DNA of 5,623 nt from Ignavibacteria bacterium (lineage in GTDB: Bacteria > Bacteroidota > Ignavibacteria > Kapaibacteriales > UBA4661), in NCBI GenBank assembly GCA_013298375.1, contig JAAFHM010000331.1:1-5623 (forward strand). Reading direction: 5' to 3'. The position numbers and the translations under genes are program-made. This document shows positions 1 through 4,121 of the stretch, piece after piece. The notes beneath the pieces were generated by a model that searched no databases, was not told the DNA's origin, and saw nothing but the letters and a program-made list of their open reading frames with translations. The number at the start of each line of letters is the position of its first letter. Position 1 is the first letter of the stretch.

Positions 1-92
1 AAAAAACGGCATAATTCGCCAAAAAAATTTGCTTAAAAATCAGTACATTGCATAACCACAATGCCTCACTAATCCTTGAATACACTGACACT

Positions 93-425
93 ATGAAGGT
101 TCCAAATTTCCTGCAAGCATTTATTGACGAGCCAAAGTTGAGAGATTATTTGCTTTCGCCAACACATCCGCAAGGCGCATCAAAAGCACGATTTCTGGAA
201 AGTCTTGGGTATGGGAAATTAGATATTACAGCACTGGAGAAGGCTTTGCTACATATCGTCATCAATTTTGATGTGAGCAGTTTCCAGGAAACATCGCATG
301 GTGTGAAGTACGTTGTTGATGGTATGTTACCTGTTCCTAATGGTTATGATGCGCTCGTAAGAACGGTGTGGATTATTGAGCAAGGGCGATCTGCACCTCG
401 ATTCATCACCATGCACCCACTATAA
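93..425 (+). CDS. DUF6883-family small protein, possible toxin-antitoxin-like partner
   Basis: A 110-residue protein that I recognise as DUF6883-like: it opens MKVPNFLQAFIDEPKLRDYL, has the S-P-T-H-P-Q-G-x-S-K-A-R-F motif near residues 22-34, and closes with a YVVDGMLPVPNGYDALVRTV block followed by WIIEQG...PRFIT. The biochemical role of the family is not known to me. The frame stays open upstream to a TTG at 48, but the ATG at 93 is preferred because family members begin at the MKxPN stretch and the extra 15 residues look unconserved. No Shine-Dalgarno precedes either start. The gene lies 51 bp upstream of a DUF4926-like gene on the same strand, so they are probably cotranscribed. Recurrent pairing of these two families (recalled, not checked) and the neighbouring TA operons suggest a TA-like or immunity-like job; that is inference. 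Confidence 0.8.
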   Translation: MKVPNFLQAFIDEPKLRDYLLSPTHPQGASKARFLESLGYGKLDITALEKALLHIVINFDVSSFQETSHGVKYVVDGMLPVPNGYDALVRTVWIIEQGRSAPRFITMHPL

Positions 426-476
426 CTTTGATACACCCAAACAAAATATGATTTTCACATTATCCTCAAAAAAGCC

Positions 477-704
477 ATGATACAAGAACATGAATTAGTC
501 GCCTTAACACGGCAATTTCCCGAATATCATTTGGAAATAGATGATATTGGAACTGTTGTTCATTGCTACGAAGGAGGCAGTGCCTTCGAGGTAGAATTTA
601 TGCTCGGCGGTGGCGAAACCATTGTTGTTCTGACCCTCGAAGCTGAGGAAGTCCGCGCTTTGCGGTCGCGGGATGTTCTTCATGCTCGCCGCGTTGCGGC
701 TTGA
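477..704 (+). CDS. DUF4926-family small protein
   Basis: A 75-residue acidic protein with the pattern of DUF4926: an N-terminal HELVALTRQFPEYHLEIDDI segment, then G-T-V-V-H-C-Y-E-G-G (residues about 25-34), then FEVEFML and a VVLTLEAEEVRAL strand/helix near the C-terminus. The fold is probably a small SH3-like beta-barrel, judging from alternating short strands around the conserved glycines. No signal peptide or membrane segment is present. It follows the DUF6883-like gene by 51 bp on the same strand, so the two probably form an operon; the short acidic product would fit the antitoxin or immunity half of a pair, but no activity has been shown to my knowledge. The ATG at 477 is the only sensible start and has no Shine-Dalgarno. 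The 3' end faces hicB convergently, 50 bp away. Confidence 0.8.
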   Translation: MIQEHELVALTRQFPEYHLEIDDIGTVVHCYEGGSAFEVEFMLGGGETIVVLTLEAEEVRALRSRDVLHARRVAA

Positions 705-718
705 AGAATATGATTCTT
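704..718. terminator. Small inverted repeat between convergent genes
   Basis: AAGAAT, loop ATG, ATTCTT form a perfect 6-bp AT-rich hairpin directly at the stop codon of the DUF4926-like gene and 37 bp from the end of the convergent hicB. It could act as a weak bidirectional terminator, but it has no GC core and no T tract on either strand, so support is slight. Confidence 0.25.
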
Positions 719-754
719 GCTAAAAACACTGTTTGCGCATTGTAATCGCACCTT

Positions 755-1090
755 TCAGAGGCTCATTTGCTGAATTTTTTCCTGAACAGCTTCGGTTACG
801 AAGGCATTCAAACTTGTTTGCTCCAAACGTGCGCCGAGCGAAATTTTGCGGTGCAACTCCGGCGAAACCCGTACGACGAATTGCCCTGAAAATGGCTTGG
901 AAGGCTCTTCGCCGCGTTCTTCGCAAAAAGCGAGATAATCTTCGACAGAGGCAATAAATGCGCGGCGAAGTTCCTTGACACTTGTGCCTTGGAACGTGAT
1001 GACATCGTTCACGTGCAGCACTTCGCCGTGAAAGATATTCGCTTCGTCGTCGAACTCGACAACGCCAGTGTAGCCTTTATGGTGTAGCAT
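755..1090 (-). CDS. hicB: HicB-family antitoxin
   Basis: A 111-residue HicB antitoxin that should bind and neutralise the HicA RNase and repress its own operon. Residues 1-65 hold the partial RNase-H-like HicB fold (HHKGYTGVVEFDDEANIFHG, then DVITFQGTSVKEL and DYLAFCEERGEEP). Residues 69-108 hold a ribbon-helix-helix DNA-binding domain (GQFVVRVSPELHRKISLGAR, then TSLNAFVTEAVQE). Length and domain order are normal for the family. The frame extends upstream to a TTG at 1120, but the ATG at 1090 is chosen because the family starts at M-x-x-K-G-Y and because an AGAGGA lies 5 bp upstream. Its first 14 bp overlap the end of hicA, which indicates translational coupling. The likely operator is the palindrome upstream of hicA. 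Confidence 0.93.
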   Translation of the reverse strand: MLHHKGYTGVVEFDDEANIFHGEVLHVNDVITFQGTSVKELRRAFIASVEDYLAFCEERGEEPSKPFSGQFVVRVSPELHRKISLGARLEQTSLNAFVTEAVQEKIQQMSL

Positions 1091-1352
1091 TGGTTTCCTC
1101 TGAAGAAATGCCCGCAGCAAGCAGAAAACGTCGTACAGACTTCAGTGTACCTTTGTCTGTTTCGCGCTCCGGATGCGGGCGGTGAAAGACTGCACGAACA
1201 CCACTCAATGCCACGCGAACACGCGATCCTGCGCCCTCACTGACTTCTCCGCCCAATGCTCGAAAGAGAGACTCAATATCGCTCCACAGCACATCACTAC
1301 GGACGGGCATAGCAAAAATAGCGGTGAGAGTTTTGCGTTGTTTGGCATTCAT
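1077..1352 (-). CDS. hicA: HicA-family mRNA interferase toxin
   Basis: A 91-residue protein of the HicA family, ribosome-independent mRNA-cleaving toxins with a dsRBD-like fold. The sequence shows the family layout: a first helix (KQRKTLTAIF), a second helix with the LWSDIESLFRALGGEV segment (22-37), the strand pair EGAGSRVRVALSGVRAVFHR (39-58), the HRPHP turn, and a closing helix GTLKSVRRFLLAAG. HicA proteins of the E. coli type carry a histidine in the GSxH position; here the motif reads GSRV, and the nearest histidines are H57 and H60 in the VFHRPHP segment. I recall this variant from a HicA subfamily, so it need not mean an inactive toxin. The gene is first in the operon and overlaps hicB by 14 bp, the usual toxin-first order. 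The ATG at 1352 gives a family-typical N-terminus. Confidence 0.92.
   Translation of the reverse strand: MNAKQRKTLTAIFAMPVRSDVLWSDIESLFRALGGEVSEGAGSRVRVALSGVRAVFHRPHPERETDKGTLKSVRRFLLAAGISSEETNATP
1096..1101 (-). promoter_or_regulatory. Shine-Dalgarno sequence for hicB
   Basis: Read on the - strand, AGAGGA lies 5 bp before the ATG at 1090, inside the 3' end of hicA. It decides the hicB start in favour of 1090 over the TTG at 1120. It stands out because most other genes in the window have no recognisable Shine-Dalgarno, which could reflect horizontal origin or a need to translate the antitoxin more strongly than the toxin. Confidence 0.5.
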
Positions 1353-1379
1353 GCTTGATTGCAGTGATGATTTTTTTTG

Positions 1380-1396
1380 GTATCAAATAATGATAC
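1380..1396. promoter_or_regulatory. Palindromic candidate operator of hicAB
   Basis: GTATCA and TGATAC form a perfect 6-bp inverted repeat separated by 5 bp (AATAA), centred about 36 bp upstream of the hicA ATG. Ribbon-helix-helix HicB antitoxins repress their operons by binding such short palindromes over the promoter. The position fits autoregulation; the -10/-35 elements themselves are not clear by eye in this AT-rich stretch. Confidence 0.55.
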
Positions 1397-1454
1397 TAAA
1401 ACTACGCAATTTTTCTTATTCTTCCAAATGGTGTAAAATGTGTCGTTATCACCT

Positions 1455-1483
1455 TTTCATCGAACCTTTGTGGAATTGAAATC
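1455..1483 (+). repeat. CRISPR-like direct repeat, copy 1
   Basis: A 29-bp unit beginning TTTCATCGAACC and ending TGGAATTGAAATC. It matches copy 2 at 27 of 29 positions (differences: G at 1470 against A, and T at 1477 against G). The overall form, with a GGAATTGAAA-type 3' end, is like CRISPR repeats of about 30 nt often linked to type I or type III systems. It starts exactly 66 bp before copy 2, a typical repeat-plus-spacer period. Confidence 0.7.
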
Positions 1484-1520
1484 GTGAAATCATCAGTTCG
1501 TGGAAGTTGTGGTCGTCCTT

Positions 1521-1549
1521 TTTCATCGAACCTTTATGGAATGGAAATC
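1521..1549 (+). repeat. CRISPR-like direct repeat, copy 2
   Basis: The second 29-bp unit, TTTCATCGAACCTTTATGGA followed by ATGGAAATC, in the same orientation as copies 1 and 3. It ends 29 bp before the last base of the toxin gene of the downstream TA module (stop codon at 1579-1581 on the - strand), so it forms the left edge of that module. Confidence 0.7.
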
Positions 1550-1578
1550 ATTGTATAGCGGCAGGAATAGTCATTACT

Positions 1579-1947
1579 CTACGTTTTTCGCTTTGTGGAA
1601 GTCTTTGGTTGTGGCGTTTCTTGCGGTTTTGGTGAGTTGCTTTTGCTCCGTTGTTGTTGCATTGTCTGACCCTTTTTGAGCGTTTTGGTTTCGCCATAGA
1701 GCGCGTCGTAGGCGGCGTGTGTACCAATCCAAAACCACACAATGTCATTCTCTATTTTTATGCCCATTGCACGGTGTCCGCGTCCAATGCGTACCGACCA
1801 AATATCATTATCCAAATGTTTGAAGTGCAAACTTGGGTGGAATGGGGAGGCTTTCCAGAGTTCGTAGGTCGCATCTGTCAGGTCTTGAATCTCAGGTGGG
1901 AGTTTTGCAAAGGCTTTTTTGAAATCTTCATTGCGCCAAGAAGTCAT
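1579..1947 (-). CDS. RelE/ParE-superfamily type II toxin with basic C-terminal tail
   Basis: A 122-residue protein whose first 85 residues have the RelE/ParE pattern: MTSWRNEDFKKAF (helix 1), LPPEIQDLTDATYELW (helix 2), then SPFHPSLHFKHL, the strand IWSVRIGRGHRAMGIK and the closing strand DIVWFWIGTHAAYDALY. RelE-type members cleave mRNA at the ribosome and ParE-type members poison gyrase; the sequence does not decide between them. Family members of this type usually end at the YDxLL position, near residue 84. Here about 37 further residues follow (86-122), rich in Lys, Arg, Gln, Ser, Thr and Pro, with ten basic and two acidic side chains, probably disordered. The ATG lies in the antitoxin stop as ATGA, a coupled arrangement. 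The 3' end lies just beyond CRISPR-like repeat copy 2, so stop-codon loss and readthrough is a plausible origin of the tail. Confidence 0.85.
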   Translation of the reverse strand: MTSWRNEDFKKAFAKLPPEIQDLTDATYELWKASPFHPSLHFKHLDNDIWSVRIGRGHRAMGIKIENDIVWFWIGTHAAYDALYGETKTLKKGQTMQQQRSKSNSPKPQETPQPKTSTKRKT

Positions 1948-2156
1948 TTCCCAAAGCCCCCGCGCTCAGTTTTACCAGCCAGATGGTCTGCTACGGCTTT
2001 TGCCGCCATCTCATGGAGCAGTGCTTTAGAGCGCTCTGTGGTCAGTTCTTTGTCCCAATTCTCTTGCATTACGTCAGGGGATTCGATCTGAGCCGTTTTC
2101 TTTGTTGTTGTACGCTTGTTCGATGGTGTTGTCCGTGATTTGATGAGGGTTGCCAT
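1944..2156 (-). CDS. Putative antitoxin of the RelE/ParE-like module
   Basis: A 70-residue protein directly upstream of the toxin, overlapping it by 4 bp (ATGA). Residues 1-21 are a basic, Thr/Lys/Ser-rich low-complexity stretch (KSRTTPSNKRTTTKK). Residues 28-64 look helical (VMQENWDKELTTERSKALLH, then EMAAKAVADHLAGKTERG); the A-x-x-A-V-x-D-H-x-A-G-K-T pattern resembles the C-terminal toxin-wrapping helix of small antitoxins paired with this toxin type. I do not see a confident ribbon-helix-helix or helix-turn-helix; the basic N-terminus may contact DNA. The call rests mainly on gene order, size and overlap. The ATG at 2156 has no Shine-Dalgarno. Expected role: neutralise the downstream toxin and autoregulate, perhaps through the palindrome at 2196-2210. 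Confidence 0.72.
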   Translation of the reverse strand: MATLIKSRTTPSNKRTTTKKTAQIESPDVMQENWDKELTTERSKALLHEMAAKAVADHLAGKTERGGFGK

Positions 2157-2195
2157 GATGAGGATATAAATAGTGAAGATGAATCAATGCCGCTT

Positions 2196-2210
2196 AAAAA
2201 TACTATTTTT
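2196..2210. promoter_or_regulatory. Palindrome upstream of the antitoxin gene, candidate operator
   Basis: AAAAATA, C, TATTTTT is a perfect 7-bp inverted repeat around one base, 40-54 bp upstream of the antitoxin ATG on the - strand. The position suits an operator overlapping the promoter of the TA operon. All-AT palindromes arise easily by chance in AT-rich DNA, so support is moderate at best. Confidence 0.35.
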
Positions 2211-2240
2211 CCTGCGCAAAACCAAGCAAGCGTGTCGCCG

Positions 2241-2269
2241 TTTCATCGAACCTTTATGGATTTGAAAGG
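2241..2269 (+). repeat. CRISPR-like direct repeat, copy 3
   Basis: The third copy, identical to copy 2 over its first 20 bases (TTTCATCGAACCTTTATGGA) and then diverging to TTTGAAAGG. It has the same orientation as copies 1 and 2 and stands alone 691 bp after copy 2, just upstream of the TA operon promoter region. With copy 2 it brackets the complete TA module. No further copy is found to the right within the window. Confidence 0.7.
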
Positions 2270-2352
2270 GTTTTTACTTGATAAATTGAGTGCGAATGCC
2301 TAGGTTTTGTCGGTGGGGCAAAAAAATCACCTTTTTCCTGCAAAGAAATTTC

Positions 2353-2402
2353 ACCACGAGTGTCTATGATGAACATGGGATAACCACGAGCGCTCTGTGA
2401 TG
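2353..2402 (+). repeat. Imperfect tandem direct repeat upstream of the barrel gene
   Basis: Two similar units, 2353-2371 (ACCACGAGTGTCTATGATG) and 2383-2402 (ACCACGAGCGCTCTGTGATG), are spaced 30 bp apart and agree at 17 of 20 aligned columns. They lie 44-93 bp before the ATG of the outer-membrane protein gene, so they could be paired binding sites for a regulator, roughly three helical turns apart. No regulator can be named. Confidence 0.35.
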
Positions 2403-2445
2403 TCCTCACAAAATTGTTGTTTCCTCATCATAAACGAGATTTGCC

Positions 2446-3264
2446 ATGAAGAACTTTGCTTTGGTGCAACGTGCTTGCGCCCTTGCTGCTGCTTTGGTTA
2501 TTTGCACTGTGATTGCTGATATTGCACTACTAGCGCAAGAAAAAAAGGAAGAATTGGGCAATAATGCGCCCGCCGACAGCACCCAAAAGCAGGAATTACG
2601 CTACTACGTCAATTACGGCTATCGCGGCTCTAATCCTAGTGCGGTGAATGCGGAGTTTTCCAAATTTGGCTTGCCGGGCTTGCCCGATGGAATGTTTGAT
2701 ATTTCTGCTGGCTACAAACGATTTTATCCGAGTAATTGGATGTTTGGTTTTGATTTTGGTGTCAGCTTCGGCTTCAATCGAAACCAGCAATATTCCACGT
2801 CGGTTATTAGCATTTACGACCGAATCTGGGGCGGATACCGTTTTGTCAACACCGATGCCGTGAAAGTCTATGCTGCTGCTGCTTTAGAGCCAAATTTTAC
2901 CTTTACGACGACGACCAAAAACCGCAGCGTGAGTTTTGGTTCCTATCTTGCCAACCCCGCCGAAAGCTCTCCGGGGGTGAATTTGCTGATACCACAGATC
3001 AATATCCCCATTATGCTCAACGCAGAAATCAAGTTGCCAAATTGGTTCAATGAGCCGACCAATACGTGGTTGGGACTCTATGCCGGATATACCTTCAATG
3101 CCTCTGGAAATCTTCCCGTGCAGGGACGCGACGGAACACGTTTTAACGATGCACCAAAGCAGCCCGGAGGCGGTTTTATGGCTGGGGTGAGCTTGAGTTT
3201 CGATTGGGGGCAATTTTTTAAAAAACAGATGGAAGCCTTGAGTCAAAGTAGCGAGAAAAAATAG
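2446..3264 (+). CDS. Secreted outer-membrane beta-barrel-like protein
   Basis: A 272-residue protein with a Sec signal peptide: Lys2, Arg9, a hydrophobic core at about 10-29 and a likely cut after ALLA (A30|Q31). After a polar linker (32-50) the mature part shows about eight amphipathic strands rich in Tyr, Phe and Gly: near 51-61, 84-93, 98-111, 119-133, 139-155, 179-197, 207-220 and 241-254. The last strand reads FMAGVSLSFDW, followed by a short charged tail, so the C-terminal residue is not the usual aromatic. Length fits a small eight-strand barrel or an outer-membrane porin-like protein of unknown cargo. I do not recognise a specific family. It is transcribed toward the ECF sigma gene but separated from it by 181 bp containing a strong stem-loop, so it is probably its own unit. 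The ATG at 2446 is chosen for the signal peptide; no Shine-Dalgarno is seen. Confidence 0.8.
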   Translation: MKNFALVQRACALAAALVICTVIADIALLAQEKKEELGNNAPADSTQKQELRYYVNYGYRGSNPSAVNAEFSKFGLPGLPDGMFDISAGYKRFYPSNWMFGFDFGVSFGFNRNQQYSTSVISIYDRIWGGYRFVNTDAVKVYAAAALEPNFTFTTTTKNRSVSFGSYLANPAESSPGVNLLIPQINIPIMLNAEIKLPNWFNEPTNTWLGLYAGYTFNASGNLPVQGRDGTRFNDAPKQPGGGFMAGVSLSFDWGQFFKKQMEALSQSSEKK

Positions 3265-3275
3265 TGTCAATACTG

Positions 3276-3320
3276 GTGTTTCCGGCAGCGTCAAGCAATG
3301 TTCTTTCCTGCCGGAAACGC
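3276..3320 (+). terminator. GC-rich stem-loop after the barrel gene
   Basis: GTTTCCGGCAG at 3278-3288 pairs perfectly with CTGCCGGAAAC at 3308-3318, and the stem extends by a G-T and a G-C pair to 3276 and 3320. The loop is 19 nt. It lies 12 bp after the stop codon of the barrel gene, a terminator position. The T run after it is short (TTT at 3321-3323), so it may need Rho or act as an mRNA 3'-end stabiliser rather than a strict intrinsic terminator. Confidence 0.6.
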
Positions 3321-3445
3321 TTTGGTATGTAGTCATTTTCCATTTTAACATTTTTTAAGAATGAGAACTCCGAAAGGTCTCGCTATGTTTGTATCGAACT
3401 TGAAGTTTTCTTAACGATAAAATTTTTTGACGATATTGATTCATT

Positions 3446-4042
3446 ATGCTACAATCCTCTCAACAAACCGACGAACAGCTTGTAAGCCAGATGCAGAGCG
3501 CCTTTCGGCGTGACCCGCAAAAGGCAAATGAGCTATTTACCGTGCTGTATAAACGGCACGAACAGCGCGTCCGGCTTTATTGTGTCCGTATGCTCTCCGA
3601 TACGGAACCTGCCCGCGATATTCTCCAAGAAACCTTTGTGCGGCTCTACAACACGCTTTCGGAGGGAAAAAATATTCACAATGTCTCCGGTTATATCATC
3701 CGCACCGCACGAAACCTCTGTTTCAACCTGAAGCGCGATACCAAAAAGACCGTTTGTGTGGATGAATTGGAAATCGCTTTACCCGTCCAAAATGGTTTCG
3801 GACACGTCAACCATGAGCATAACGAGTTGCTGGAAATTATCGGTGTAGCTCTTGATTGCTTGGATGACGAGTACAAAGAAGCATTTATTTTGCGCTATTA
3901 CAGCGAAATGAGTTATGAGGAAATTGCTGATGTGACAGGCACAAACGCGAACAATGCCGCCAGTCGCGTCTTTCGGGCGAAACAAAAATTGAAAGACTTG
4001 TTATCACGCTACCGCATTGATATTGAGCGCATGACCGATTAG
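3446..4042 (+). CDS. ECF-type RNA polymerase sigma-70 factor
   Basis: A 198-residue group 4 (extracytoplasmic function) sigma factor that should direct RNA polymerase to a limited set of promoters. Region 2 spans about 29-98: the core-binding segment includes PARDILQETFVRLYNTL (55-71), followed by the -10-recognition part SGYIIRTARNLCFNLKRD (81-98). A linker of about 30 residues lacks regions 1 and 3, as usual for ECF factors. Region 4 spans about 128-187, with LDDEYKEAFILRYYSEMSYE and the helix-turn-helix EEIADVTGTNANNAASRVFR, KQKLKDLL. The start at 3446 gives a normal N-terminus; no Shine-Dalgarno is present. The next gene, 79 bp downstream on the same strand, encodes a membrane protein with an anti-sigma-like topology, so the two are probably a sigma/anti-sigma pair and may be autoregulated. 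Confidence 0.95.
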   Translation: MLQSSQQTDEQLVSQMQSAFRRDPQKANELFTVLYKRHEQRVRLYCVRMLSDTEPARDILQETFVRLYNTLSEGKNIHNVSGYIIRTARNLCFNLKRDTKKTVCVDELEIALPVQNGFGHVNHEHNELLEIIGVALDCLDDEYKEAFILRYYSEMSYEEIADVTGTNANNAASRVFRAKQKLKDLLSRYRIDIERMTD

Positions 4043-4121
4043 CCTCTTGGGGCGAGAAATGGGAAAAAGGCACGGTAAAGCGCATAAATACTATCACCTA
4101 TCATCTGAAATCTGAACAATC

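Larger units (their letters stand above)
1455..1549 (+). CRISPR. Candidate orphan mini-array: repeat, one 37-nt spacer, repeat
   Basis: Two 29-bp direct repeats (1455-1483 and 1521-1549) enclose a non-repetitive 37-nt segment at 1484-1520, a normal spacer length. Only two adjacent copies exist and both carry substitutions relative to each other. No cas gene and no obvious leader are in the window, so this is either an orphan or decaying array or a non-CRISPR dispersed repeat that happens to have this spacing. The next copy downstream is 691 bp away at 2241, beyond a toxin-antitoxin operon. Confidence 0.45.

Noticed and set aside
8..20. GGC...GCC inverted repeat near the left edge, followed by an A/T tract
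   Set aside because: Only three pairs in the stem; too weak to call a terminator.
48..92. N-terminal extension of the DUF6883-like protein from a TTG
   Set aside because: The family begins at the MKxPN segment encoded from 93, and there is no ribosome binding site before the TTG.
733..957. Open frame on the + strand opposite hicB
   Set aside because: It is antisense to a clear HicB gene, has Arg/Lys/Phe-heavy composition and no recognisable family; a shadow frame.
1651..2091. A 146-residue + strand open frame opposite the second TA module
   Set aside because: It spans the antisense of both the toxin and the antitoxin, with Cys- and Trp-rich unlikely composition; both - strand genes are far better supported.
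2312..2335. GGTG...CACC followed by TTTTT, terminator-like
   Set aside because: The stem is only 4 bp with a 12-nt loop, and no + strand gene ends upstream of it.
2884..3351. A 155-residue - strand open frame opposite the barrel gene
   Set aside because: The + strand frame has a signal peptide and strand pattern; the antisense frame runs through the stem-loop and has no family resemblance.
3363..3381. Small hairpin with a GAAA tetraloop in the presumed 5' leader of the sigma gene
   Set aside because: Only 4 + 2 pairs with a 3-nt bulge; could be chance and matches no riboswitch or thermometer that I know.
3392..3404. Fourth repeat-like ATCGAACTTGAAG before the sigma gene
   Set aside because: Only the short ATCGAAC core matches the 29-bp repeat; the rest does not align.
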